A stretch of DNA of 64,000 nt from the NCBI GenBank assembly GCA_905331475.1, contig CAJNYU010001438.1, positions 203,411-267,410 of the forward strand, given 5' to 3'. Of the stretch, positions 23,401-35,849 are shown piece after piece. The notes beneath the pieces are model-generated. The model saw only the letters and a list, made by a program, of their open reading frames with translations. It had not been told where the DNA came from and searched no databases. A program made the position numbers and the translations under genes. How positions within the stretch are numbered: position 1 is the stretch's first letter; each line of letters starts with the position of its first letter. This stretch comes from Rotaria socialis (lineage: Eukaryota > Rotifera > Eurotatoria > Philodinida > Philodinidae).

Positions 23401-26400
23401 ATGAAGATTATTATTCATTGGGGTAGAGTATTGGGTCTTTTTATTGCAATACTAGTTGGTTGCATTGCAATTATATGTTTTAAATTATTCAATAAATCCG
23501 ATCCATTCCATGATCAAAATATTGGTCAGTGTGATATGTACGAAGCTCAAACAATTATTGATAATCTTGTATGTTGTTATTTCTATTAAATATTCTTTTG
23601 GACAAGATATTGAATTTTTTGAAACCGACACTCTGAGAAGAGTTCTCTAAACAGAAATCAGTTTTTTTTCAAAACTTTAAATAAATATTACGATTATCAG
23701 CTGTAGAATCTTTGTCTCTTCTTTGGATATTACTGAGTTTTCAATATCATGAGAATCAGTAAGAGTCTCAGCACACGGAATAAAACTTAAACTAGTTGTG
23801 TATGTGGTATTTTCACGGCTCGCCAACGAGTACATCTTGAATAACTAAATTCTTTCTAACATTTATTTTTCGTACATTTATTCTTTATTTAATTCTAACC
23901 TATTTAATTTAAGTGCATTTTAAGTAAAAATATAGCGCATTTCGAACAGGCAGAATCACAAAGAAGAAGTTTTTATTCAATGCAGAAAAAATGGAATGCA
24001 AAGTGTGCGATCTAGTAGTATCCGAGTTTTACTGCATTATTTGTGATTACTATCTTGACCAACATTTTCTTTGCTAAAATAATTCCGTCTATGAAAATCT
24101 AAGATATTAAAAGACTGACACTAATAATTCATTCGTCGCAAATAATTTTCCCGTAGAGATATTCAATTTTTGATCGATTGGACACGCAGCGTTTTTAAGG
24201 ATGCCGGGTTACGATAATTGAGCTATGTATTTCTGAGTTCATTGGTATGCGTGATTTCTTTTTCATTCTTTCCTTACATCTGAACCTAGATTACCATTCA
24301 GATTATTTCTTTCTTCGCCGATTGACCTACTTACATTTTCTATTTTTTTTATTCGATCACGTTTACGCTTGAATTAGAATGTAGCTAGAGCAATTTAAAG
24401 AAGATAAAATCAGAATTCGATGGCGAGAGATTTATTCGATTTCGAATGCTTTTGGTTACACAATGACGAGACATTCGCGTGTTCAGTGGATATTGTAGTA
24501 CATTGGATTTTGAATGAATATCGAAATCAAAACCAGGAAAAAGTAAGATTTCAAAACAAATTATTCTTTGTTGAAATCTTCAATTTGTGAATAGGAAAAC
24601 AATTTTATTGCCGAAGACACGACCATTCGTTAAATACCTATCATAACAAACTAGCCATTAGTCGAAAGCCAGAACTTTTTTTTATGGAACATTCATAGCT
24701 CATTTCATTGTATACCGCACACATAGTGTAAATGCAAAAGCAAGTGAAAGCAGTATCACACTAGAAAACTTACCTTGGAATTGCTAGAATATCCATGAAA
24801 GTTATTTTTAAAGAATGCAATTGACGTACTTAAAACTAGAAATATATCATTGCGCTATGGTTTATGAAATACTAACTGTCCCACATATTTCTAGACTGTT
24901 CTCCTTACTCCTAAAAAGATGCGATAAGCCTACTCGCGAGCATCTCTATTAGTTTTTATATATTTATCTATATTTTAGTGTGAATTATATTCTCTTGGTC
25001 AAGTGTCCGGTTCTCATTGTTCATCATTGTGTAATATAAATGCAACATTAACATTGGCACAATGTTTGTCATTATCTCAATCGAAAATAGTATTACTCAT
25101 GTCAACCAATTCATCGTCTTATGTTGTATTAAAATCTACACGTCGTTCTTTTGATTATGATCCAAGAGATTTATTATTTCAGAATACAATCGTATCAATA
25201 CCATCAGCTCTTTTAAGATTTTACGATATAATCAATTCAACATTAGAAAGACATATGGGTATTCAAATAGAGAATTTAAAAAATGAAGATTTAATACGTC
25301 GTTTATTTCGTCATGATTATATTGAAAATCCATCGATTTTATTAGAGAAATTCGAAGAAATTAAAGTTAATTATAATGATTACTATGAACATAATCTTGC
25401 ATTATCATTAACAACAGAACTCAATACGCTTTTTTCATTAATAACACAACATGAATTTTTACTTTCACATTATTATCGTTCAAAACTTGAATTAATGCCA
25501 AAAATCATTGGATGGTGTGGTCATGTTTATTTAACAGAACATTTAACGCCATTAAATCATCCCATGATTGAAGAACAATTAAATTCTGACGCATGGATAC
25601 CAAAAGCTTGGTTAGCTAATCGTCTTCTTCAACTTGTTGATAGTTTTGATAATGAACTTCATGCTCCACTTCATTTATGTGATCTTCGTAAGTAAAATAT
25701 AGTTCGTTTAGTTTTCTTACTACAATCAAATTCGTTTAAATGAATATAATGTAGCCTATAACTGATAAATAGTATCTTCGTAGTTTCGGATAATAGTTTA
25801 GACTTGAGAATTTCGTTGCAATAATGTTGGCAGCTCCGATCATAGTAGATTTAACGAACAGGGCTAAATCAAAATTTATTTTATTTAATAGGCTCTACTG
25901 TTTATCTATGATTTGACTATGTCGAATAGTAGAGATGAATCATTTTTGACAAGAAAATAATTCGAGATAACTATTAGATCAATTAGATGACTTTAATTTA
26001 TTGCTCATATCCATTTTTAAAGTATCTGCTTTTGTGTTTGAATATTATTTATTTATTCTATGTTTAGAATTATCTAATTTCGGTATAAGTGAAAGTGGTA
26101 ATGTAAAGTTACTTGATGTAGATATGGCATATTTTGATCGCTTAATTCCATTAGATCCGGCCATAAAATGTCGTAGACATTCCGATTGTTCATTTTTCGA
26201 CTGTTCAGGTTATTGTGATAAACGTAAACGGCGATGTCATGCGAATCGTCGTATAAACAATAATTTACAAGTACTATGCGCAAAAGTACTTACAAAATTA
26301 TTAAAAGCTGATACCATCCCATCACGATTACACGACGTAATTTTGTCGTATGTTAAACAATGTACATCACCACCGGGTCGTTATAAAGGATCAAGTGAAT

Positions 26401-26495
26401 TAAGAGTTGGCGCATCGCCACGTTTACTGCGTGCAATGCAAGTGATGCTTATTGGTGAATTAAGATCTGCTAATATAACTTCGTGTTTATCTTAA
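23401..26495 (+). CDS. DIPK1/FAM69-family secretory-pathway kinase-like protein
   Basis: Exons 23401-23568, 24979-25687 and 26068-26495, with introns of 1410 and 380 bp (donors GTATGT and GTAAGT), joining exactly in frame to 434 residues, the usual FAM69 length (about 430). An N-terminal signal-anchor spans about residues 10-28. The family hallmark after the first splice is LCELYSLGQVSG followed by HCSSLC. A kinase-like fold follows, with LLDVDMAYF (D309, D311), the counterpart of the DFG metal-binding segment, and then a Cys-rich motif from C327 (CRRHSDCSFFDCSGYC) typical of FAM69. Family members are ER/Golgi type II proteins related to protein kinases such as FAM20C and SelO; DIPK1 kinase activity is debated. 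The first exon's last codons (IIDNL) lead directly into the hallmark, which supports the long first intron. Confidence 0.93.
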
Positions 26496-26659
26496 AAACT
26501 AATGATAGAATAGAATGGTTTTTTTTCCGTAGTGCAATTAATCATAGAAATTTAACGAGACTCAATATTTGCTAATTGTATGTGAGAATCTTCTTTTTCT
26601 TTGGCAGTGATCGATAAATCATTCCACGTTTTTCTGTTTTTCTTGTCAGATAAATTGTA

Positions 26660-26678
26660 TTATATTTGATCTTTTCAG
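26660..26678 (+). promoter_or_regulatory. Candidate trans-splice acceptor ahead of HP1
   Basis: A pyrimidine-rich stretch ending GATCTTTTCAG at 26678 lies 26 bp before the HP1 start at 26705 and 183 bp after the DIPK1 stop. No upstream coding exon is needed by HP1, whose chromodomain begins at residue 7, so this acceptor would join either a leader exon or a spliced leader. Confidence 0.45.
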
Positions 26679-26704
26679 ATAAAAACTGTTTCGAAAAAAA
26701 ATCT

Positions 26705-27385
26705 ATGGCTGCCGAAGGAGTAGAACGATATGAAATAGAACGTATTGTTGATAAACGTTATAGAAATGATAACATAGAATATTTTATTAAATGGCGAGGC
26801 TATCCTGATAGTCAAAATACATGGGAACCTTGTAAGAAGAAAAGAATTTTATTAAAATAAATGATATTTTTTTCTTTCTAAATAGCAAGTAATATTCAAG
26901 GTGAAGAAGAATCAGAACTACTTGCTGAATATGAAGCACTTGCTAAACGTCAACAACAGCAGAAAACATACAATTCAGGATCGCGATCAACAATGAATAA
27001 TTTCTCGCCCAATAAACGTCGACAGGTGATATTATAAGCAAAAACAAAAAGAAAATTAACAAGAAGCTTGATTATTTATATTTAGGATGAAATGATAAAT
27101 AATAATTTAAAAAAACGACCATTATCAACAAATCATATTCAATCATCCAACACTCCGACTGGTTTCGAAAGAGGATATGAAGCTGAACGAGTCTTAGGTG
27201 CAACTGATTCAGCTGGCGAACTTATGCTACTGGTTAAATGGCGTAATTCGGATGAAGCCGACCTTGTACCTGCACGCATTGTCAATGTTAAATGCCCTGG
27301 CCTTGTCATAGAATTCTATGAGCAGCATTCGTTTTGGTCTCGCTTACCAAAAATAAATCAAACTAGTGGATCTACAATACGATAG
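26705..27385 (+). CDS. Heterochromatin protein 1 (chromodomain plus chromoshadow domain)
   Basis: Exons 26705-26831, 26886-27025 and 27086-27385, with introns of 54 and 60 bp and an exact in-frame join to 188 residues, within the normal HP1 range. The chromodomain starts at residue 7 (ERYEIERIVDKR) and contains FIKWRGYPDSQNTWEP, with the aromatic positions that read methylated H3K9. A charged hinge of about 70 residues with a basic patch (NKRRQ, KKRP) follows. The C-terminal chromoshadow domain runs from GYEAERVLGATDSAGEL through LLVKWRNSDEADLVPA to FYEQHSFW, and would mediate dimerisation and PxVxL-ligand binding. The protein would act in the nucleus in heterochromatin formation. The chromodomain is interrupted by the first intron exactly after the conserved TWEP, so both exons are required. 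Confidence 0.95.
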
Positions 27386-28138
27386 ATTTAAATCAGACAC
27401 TTTTGTTTTGTATATTTATGTTTCTGTTTCATTTATAAATGTTAGACGATGCTGGTCATAATTTGTCAAAAAAGTATTGAATATGTTTTTGACTTCTGTA
27501 ACTTGAAACAAATATTGCATATAGTATTAGTAAATATATATGTACATATATATTTGATACGTGTCTGGTTAAAACACATAGGTAAAATATTTCAGAAACT
27601 TATTGATGATTATTCTTCTCCTAGCTAATAAGTTTTCATGCATAAACAAACGTTAATGGCAACGACTTTATGCTGAAGAAAAAATAACCAGAATTTTTTT
27701 TAAAGATATGACATTACTTGAATACTAAGGCATAAGATTACTCATTTCTAGTTAAATATTTTATTTTTCTCGCAGCCTATATTTACTATTGGTGCATGAG
27801 ATTTACTCATTTTTAACAATCTTTTTCTGTTAAAAGTACATAGCCTTCAAAATTTGTCCATGGACACATGACGAGGTCATGGAACTCATAAAATTATTTC
27901 TTCCATCATTTCCACTGCTAACATTGATTCAACTGAAGTCGAATAATTTTCTGTTCTCTTTTTTTCGATGGCATAATAAGGGGTTACACGCCTGTCGTTC
28001 TTTTTCCATTTTCGCACAGTTTGCTTGTTCGAATAGAAGAAAAGAAAAGAAGTAGAGAATACACTTTCAACCTTTGAGTGACTAATAGAAGGACATATAA
28101 CATACGAGAGAATTTCGATTTACTTTACAAATCAACAA
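27386..28138. other. Intergenic between HP1 and the first GTPase gene
   Basis: 753 bp of AT-rich sequence with no frame of note. This is the widest gap in the 22.4-35.8 kb run, so a separate promoter for the two GTPase genes may lie here. Confidence 0.5.
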
Positions 28139-31100
28139 ATGGCTGCTGGTGGCGTTAATAGTTCTTCATCTGAAATCAATGTAGTTATTATTGGTGAAAC
28201 AGGCAGTGGTAAGAATTAAACGTCAGAAGATATAATGAGAAGATCTAAGATAAATGTTTCATTCGAAAGAGTTATTCTCTCTTATCACGATAGACAATCA
28301 AACGAATAGATTTTAGAGTAATCATCATTAGAATCATAGAAACTATTGTCACATAGGTATCGACCTACTTTAATATGTTATAATCCGCACAACTTATGAG
28401 TAATACAAATGAATCTATCATCAAAACCCTAGATTCTATTACTAATCAATCTGTCTACTTCAATAAACAGAACTGAAAAAATTCGAATTGTAGCTATTTA
28501 GTTTCTGTTTGCAGAACCAATCATGAAAGCAGATTGCATGACATTTTTTGAAAGATTTCTCTCCGAATAAATTCTAATTATATACGAGTTGTTCGGATCA
28601 ATGTTATTTATCGTTTCAAGCATCTTAAATAAAAATCCATATTTCAATTTCGACTGAAAAATAAATATAAACATTCTTAGGTAAATCAACGTTTATTAAT
28701 TATTTAACAAATTTATTTTATAATGGCTCATTGACAAATCTGAAAGTAGCCATACCAACACGTTACTTAAAAGCTAATATGTCTTCTGCGATGCCTCAAC
28801 ATCATGAAAATTGCATAGATGATATTACACGTAGTAAAACAAGTAAATGTACAAGATATACATTTACTGTTGAGCAAGTTCATTTTAATTTTTTTGATAC
28901 ACCTGGTATCAACGATACCGGTGGTTATCTATCTGACAATGAAAATGTTGATCGAATATTTGAGTGTATACAAACATTACAATATTTGACTGCTCTTGTA
29001 CTTGTTCTAAACGGTACACAAGCACGTTTAACAGTTAATATAAAAAATGTTCTTGAGCGTTTTCGTGATCGTATACCTGATATAATTTATCGAAATACAA
29101 TTATTATATTGACCAATTGTGCATCTCATACAGTTAATTTTGGTTCAGTTAAGTTATTAAATCATGCACCCGTATTTTATATGCAAAATTCAGCATTTTC
29201 ATCCGATGCTCAAGCATGGACATATCAAACACGTGAAATACTGCAACGTGATTGGATTGTGTCAATGCAAACAATGAATGATTTTATTAAAAATTTACTC
29301 ACATTAACACCGGTATCAACAGAATCATTGTCAGCTATGAATGAGGATCGAAATGCTATACGTAGCGTTTTACATGAAAGTCGTCTTATGATTATGGAAC
29401 TACAACATATTGAAGATGAAATGACGGCACTTGAACAAGCATCACATATATATTCAGCGAACGTAGAAAAATATGCATCGGCTAGTGGTCAGCCAACGAA
29501 ATCAATTCAGGTTAGTTAATAAATCAAGATGAGAGAGATAGAGAGAGAAGTAATATTCAAGAGGCTAATCAAAGATAGTCTTGTTAATTCAGCCTAGTTT
29601 CTACTAATTGTAATTCTGAATGAGAGGAATACTGACCTTACTCGTAGTTCTCTCGTTCAACGTTTACCATCATTTCATAGTTAATCAAGCTAAGACTAGA
29701 ATAAAGTTCTTTGAAAATAACCTAAATAATCACTGAACCATTGCAGCTAAATAATTTAAAATTAGAAATGATAATGGTAATATTTTCAAATTTGACATGC
29801 AAAAACTTATTTTAGGTAAACGAAATCATTGCAACATCATATCACAATACAATATGCTTAAAATGTAATACTGTTTGTCATGAACGATGTTCATTAACAG
29901 AAACAACACGAATTGGTGAACGTTTGTTTCGACGTTGTACAGTTATTGTTAATGGTCGATGCACTGTATGTGCTGGCAAATGTTCTTATGATATACATTA
30001 TCATGATCGACGTCTTATTAAAAGTGTTCCGAGAACATTAAAAGTAGCTATATCATCTATGGCAAATAAATATACAGAAGCACGAAACGATAAAGCAGCT
30101 TGTGAAACCAAATGTGAAACAGTTCAAGAAACAAAACGCGTCATTGAACAATCATTGCAGGAACAATTTACAAAAGTACGCGATGCATGTTTACGTGTGA
30201 GAAGTAATTGTCAAGGATTTAATGTAGCTGAAGAATTATGTATGTTTGTTAATTTCCTTAAAAACGATATGAGTTCATTGAGATCAACATCGGTTGTGAA
30301 AAAGGCAAAAAAATTTGTTGAAAAACTTGAAACTCTTTCAAATGAATTGCAATATGATGATTCTTTAATATCAATAATTGAACAGCCATTATCATCAATA
30401 GCAACACATGCGGCAATGTCACCTCCACTTGCTGCCAAGCGAAAACCAATCAACAGTAACAGCAATACTCATAATCATAAACAACCATTAAAAGCATCAC
30501 AACTTCAATCAAACTCAACAGTGGTTAGTACCATAGACATTATCTAAAAGTCAGTTGATATTATTTCATTTTTGACCGAATAATAGAATGAGGAAACGAT
30601 TGTAACTAATACGTCACCAACATCATGTATAATCACGCAAGTCGATCATATTCTAAATGGATCATTCAATTCATTGAATGTCATCGGGGATGTTACATCA
30701 ACTGAAGAGGATGAACAACGAAGAAAAAAAGTGCCGACTATTGTTATGCAGGATTCATTTCATCGTAGTCAACCTGTTCAACAACAAGCACCAACATCGG
30801 ATTCGGTGAATAATCGCAAACATGCCGAATATTCAACTGAGCGTCTTGTTACTTTAAGTCATGAGTCAACTGACGAATATAAATTAATTGGAAAAGAATT
30901 AAATCGACGCTGTGCTGGTACATCTGTCGGTTACTTGCCGCCAACACAATTGGCTCAATTATGTGAATATTATGCTTCATCTAGAATGTTACAATTGGAC
31001 GAACTTGCTCGTGTACATACACAACTTCAATCAGACGTACAACAATTAACTGACCATGATCCATTTGAAATACTTTCTGTGCCTACAGATAAACTTTTAC

Positions 31101-31150
31101 ATTTAGCTGCTGTTACACTTTGTTTACATACTGCTACTAAACATCAATAA
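28139..31150 (+). CDS. P-loop GTPase of AIG1/septin-like type with Cys/His module, copy A
   Basis: Exons 28139-28208, 28681-29510, 29816-30523 and 30587-31150 (introns 472, 305 and 63 bp), joining in frame to 723 residues. The P-loop GETGSGKS at 19-26 is itself split by the first intron. Switch II DTPG lies at 96-99, and the likely base-recognition motif is ILTNC near 167-171, where classical GTPases have NKxD or TRxD. A long helical segment follows, then a Cys/His cluster at about 314-361 (CLKCNTVCHERC, later CTVCAGKC and HYHDR) that looks zinc-binding, another coiled coil (QETKRVIEQSLQEQF), a low-complexity linker, and a C-terminal module from about 621 shared with copy B. The layout resembles large AIG1/GIMAP-like immune or membrane GTPases but I cannot place it in a named family. 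Confidence 0.85.
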
Positions 31151-31167
31151 GCAGTTCATTTGCATTT

Positions 31168-31188
31168 TCTTTGTCTTCTGTATTTTAG
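31168..31188 (+). promoter_or_regulatory. Candidate trans-splice acceptor between the two GTPase genes
   Basis: A pyrimidine-rich tract ending TGTATTTTAG at 31188 sits in the 85-bp gap between the stop of GTPase A (31150) and the start of GTPase B (31236). An isolated 3' splice site in such a short gap is the expected mark of polycistronic transcription resolved by spliced-leader addition. Confidence 0.55.
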
Positions 31189-31235
31189 ATTATTATTTTG
31201 TCGTCTACGTGAATTTCAAATCAAGTAATCCTGTA

Positions 31236-34200
31236 ATGGCAACTACTCATTATATAAGAGACACGTTATCAGATGCTATGAGTCGACTTCGTGCTGGTGG
31301 TAATCAAAGTACAGCGAAAAATGATGAAACTAATGATACGCGTCATCTTTCACTTGATACATCGAATATAGCAAAGGTATTAGTTATCGGTGAAACAGGC
31401 AGTGGTAAATCGACATTTATTAATTACTTAACGAATTATTTTCGTGGTGGTTCATTACAAAATATTAAAGTTGCTATACCATCAAAATATCGACCAGTAA
31501 TTACAGAGCAATTTGCACATTGTGAAAATAATATAAAAGATACAACGCAATCAAAAACTGATATGTGTAATCAATACATATTTATTGATCATGCGAGTCC
31601 TTCTCAAAGACAATATCTATTTCTTGATACACCTGGTCTATCGGATACACGTGGAGCTGAACAAGACAATATTAATATGAACAAAATTGTCGATGGTGTA
31701 AGTGTTTACTGGAATAAATAGGATACTACGATTTTACGATTCTTTTTTTTTCTATAGGTCGAATCACTAGGTGGTCTATCAGCAGTCATCATAGTTGTCA
31801 ATGGTACAACAGGACGTCTTACATTGAATCTTCGAAATGTTATTGCACGTCTTCGCGGCAATCTACCTGATGTTGTTATGGATAATGTTATTGTTGTTTT
31901 GACTAATGCAAAACGTCATGAAGCTAATTTTAATATATCATCTCTTCAATTACATGGTACTGTTTATCCATACTATATGCAAAATTCAGCTTTTTCTCAA
32001 GATTCCAACGCATGGGATCAAGCAGCACTTGATGCATTACAATTTGATTGGGATGCATCAATGGATGAAATGAAACGAATGATTGAAACAATTGATACAT
32101 TTAAAACAAAATCTGTTACAGCATTCAAAGATATGAAAGATATACGTAATGCAATAAAAGCGCTCATGCATGAAGCACGATTAGAAGTTTCACAAATACA
32201 AAAAATGCAAGATGAATTAGCTGCATTTGAGCATGCACTTAAACAATACAAGACAGATGAAGTAACATATAAAGATTATACGCGTGAGCGTGTTGTTGAA
32301 ACAAAAGAATTAGTCGATACAAAGTATCATTCAAGTAAGTACATATATATAGTTAAGTAATTTATTTGGTAGCAGTCTAGAACGTCCATGCAAAAATGTC
32401 CTTTACGAAATGTCCCTGGGATTTGGTCCCTGGAAAAAGTCCTTTAGGCAAAATGTCCTTGGTAAAAAAATGTCTTCGGAAAATGGTTCTTTCTGGTATA
32501 GTCTTTCGAAAAACTGTCCCCCATGGTCAAAATGTCCTTTCAGTAAAATAGAAGCAATGGTAGTCAATAATGTTAGAAATGCAGTTTAGTTTATTATAAC
32601 GGATTAAATTTCATCCTATTTTTCATTCGCGACAAAAAAGAAAGTCCATGTAATAGATCTCGCAGTTTAATCTGGGTATTGTTGAACCGATCATATAATT
32701 CTTTGATTCGTTGTTCAGCAATTCTGAATTTTGATAGTTGCGTGTGTATGCGAGGGTATTGGCTGCTCAACTTTTTAAATCTGGCGTAAGATCTTGAACA
32801 CTAGATAAGATCATACAAAAAAAAATCGTTGTTTATGGAAGCTTCCATCAGTTCGTACCATCAGATTCTTGAAAGATCTTGCTGTATTGTAAGATATGAC
32901 TACAAGATTTTAGGAAATCTTATTCAGTATTAAGATCTTTCACGAATATTATGGTACGTGCCGATCTAAAATTTCTGAGACGACGACTTTTTGCTTGATC
33001 TTACAAGATCATACAAGATCATAATTTTGACAGGTCTTAGTATATGATTGTTCGCCTGGGTGTTGAGTGTGGATACGAGATGTGAGTGTGCAGTGTAACT
33101 GTGAACAAGAATATAGCAATACCAGACCCACAACCACACCCCACACTTCCTCTTCACGATGAATACGGATACGACATATCAATTTCAATTTTGAGCAATT
33201 TCAATTTTTAGAGTTCGTCGAAATTTGTTGGAATAGGAATTGGTGCATCTCGAACGACGAAGGACATTTTCATACAAAGGGCCATTTCCCAAGGACATTT
33301 TTTCAAGGACTAAATTTCAGGGACACTTTTTCCGAGGACCAAATCCCAGGAACATTTTTTACAAGAACATTCTAACCTGTATTCATTTATTTTACACATT
33401 TTAAATAGTAATATTAATAAAATGAAATAAAACTCTCATATATTGATATCTTAATATTCTATATATCCTACTTATTTTCATAATAGCTGTGTGCCGAAAA
33501 TGTGATCATGTTTGTCATGATAAATGTGGTCTTAATGAAACAACAACACACGGCAATCGTATATTTCAACGATGTTGGGCTATGTCACCTGAAGGTCAAT
33601 GTTATATATGTCCAAGTCATTGTCTCTATACCGAACATTATCATGCACGTAAAACAATGAAAGTGAAACAACAAAAATTACAAGATGTGCTTCATGATAT
33701 CAAAGCAAAATATGATTTAGCATCACGTAATAAAACAGATTTTCAATCACGTATAACAACAACACATGAAGCAAAGAAGATGTTAGAACGTGCATTAAAA
33801 CAAAAACTAGAAGAAATCAAACATAAATGTGCTGAATTACGACGTATATGTAGTGGTTTTAATTTAGCTCAAGAATTATATGCACTTATTGATCAACTTA
33901 AAGCTGAAGCAATGATGTTACGAAATATTGAAGCTAAACAACAAGCTGAAGAGTTTATTCGTAGTTTAACTGAATTTTGTCGACAATTAGAAACGGATCA
34001 ACTTGCAAATCAAGTTCTGCCACCAATGCGTCTTGTTGATACATATACGTCAAAGCCGTTTCGTTCATCAACAACAGCATCTAGTACAATACCAGCAACT
34101 TCATTGGCAACATCATCTTCAGAAAATACACCAAATTTAAATACGAGTGTACTTGATTTGATAACTAGATTGAATAAATCTAAAAAAGCAATGCCATCAA

Positions 34201-34243
34201 CATCTGAAGAAGACGATGATAATCATGATCATGAACAAATTGG

Positions 34244-34276
<33 letters not shown>

Positions 34277-35849
34277 AAATACACGTGAAATGCCGCCTAC
34301 ATCAGCACGTTCAACACGCCATCTTCATCATCACACAGATAACGATGACGACGAAATTGGCTCAATAAATGATCGTCGAAAACGACGTCAACTATCAACT
34401 AATAATAATCATAACAATACTTCTTTACAACAACAATATGCATCATTGACTACAACAGAACTTGTTCATCGATATACGGATTGTAAAGATGCACGAAAGT
34501 CCAATGCAATTCTAACTGAACTTAATCGTCGTTCACAAGGAAAATCAACTGGTCCACTTGTTTCGTCAACTGAAATTGGTACATTTGCACGATATACACA
34601 ATTATACAGTACACAAGATGCGCCAACATTAAGTCATTTATATTTACAACTTCAACAAAGAATTTCAAATATGACTGAACCAGATATACTTAATATTAGT
34701 CGTGTACCAAGTGATCTTTTACTTGAAATTTCTGCTCTTTATACTCTTATTGCACAAAAAAATCAACAACAACAACAAGGACAAAATTTTGATGGAAATT
34801 TCGCTAACGAATCAGCATTTGAACGACCACCTGATCATATTGCATCATCAATGATGATGAAAATGTCGACACAACCTTCTCAAACATCTATGGGATATAT
34901 GTCATCTCCTTTAAGTCATCATCCAGGTGGAGCAATAATAACAACATCAACACCGAATACGTTTTTTAAACCTATTCAACCAACAAATCTGAACAACGGC
35001 AATCCTCAGCCAACTTCTCCACAAACACCACTCTTTTCTGTACCAACTTCGACACCTTCGCCTCAACAACAATCTTCTCTTGGATTTTCAGGTTTTACAG
35101 GTATGATCATTATATTTAGTTTGTTTGTCGAATTATATAATTACTGAAATACCTACCGACCTATAGGATATCATACGAGTAGTGCTGATGGTAATATTTC
35201 ATCACAATTTCAATTTCAAAACCCTCCACCACCATTTGTTCCATCCACTTCGTCCTCCTCCTCCTCATCATCATCAACAACAACTGCCATGCCAATTTCA
35301 ACAACAATACGATCTGATAGATCAGTAACGGACTCACCATTTACATTCATATCTCCATCATCATCATCAGGTCCTATTGAATCAACTTTTGCATTTGTTA
35401 CACCTACAGCAACTGCAACAACAACAACGAATAAAGATGAATATACTATGATAAATTTAGCACCTCTACCAAATATAATGACAGATGATGATTTAACTAA
35501 TCCGACTATATTATCAAATGTTGATATAACAAATTTGTTAACTTTATATAATGATGCGAAATTATCGAATAAAAATGCACAATTATTTGCTATTTATCAT
35601 GAACTAGAACGTCGTTGCACTGGTGCTAATTGTAATCAATTGATAAAAGATTATTCAGCTGTTTATGAAACAAAATTAAATGAACATGCACATAAAACAG
35701 TATCGGAGTTGAAACAAACTTATGCCAATATACAGCAACAAATACGCATACGAACAAATAATGATGCAACGCGTATTAATGATGTACCTAAAGAATTACT
35801 CATTGAATCGGCAGCACTTTTAGCAACTATTAAACAAAAAGACATTTAA
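31236..35849 (+). CDS. P-loop GTPase of AIG1/septin-like type with Cys/His module, copy B
   Basis: Exons 31236-31697, 31758-32334, 33487-35100 and 35167-35849, joined in frame to 1111 residues. The P-loop GETGSGKS is at 52-59, DTPG at 131-134 and VLTNA near 201-205. The G domain is plainly homologous to copy A (FINYLTN, NVIVVLTNA against NTIIILTNC). The Cys/His cluster at 347-402 (CRKCDHVCHDKC, CYICPSHC, EHYHAR) matches copy A. A coiled coil, an acidic run of aspartates (about 595-610) and Ser/Thr/Pro/Gln-rich linkers follow. Two copies of the C-terminal module of copy A lie at about 665-772 and 1001-1111. The P-loop is not split here, unlike in copy A. Intron 2 (1152 bp) carries a foldback element. 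Function is unknown; likely a GTP-driven oligomer or scaffold. Confidence 0.85.
32373..33379. mobile_element. Foldback (long inverted repeat) element inside a GTPase B intron
   Basis: The first ~170 bp (32373-32545) and, reversed, the last ~125 bp (33255-33379) match: both read inward as CAG, TAGAA, then a series of AAAATGTCC-type units separated by short G-rich pieces, including GGGATTTGGTCC in both arms. The arms are themselves built of repeated AAAATGTCC units, as in foldback elements. The middle contains many AAGATC/GATCTT units (32780-33025). There is no transposase frame, so it is non-autonomous. I see no convincing target duplication. It fills most of the 1152-bp intron. Confidence 0.75.
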
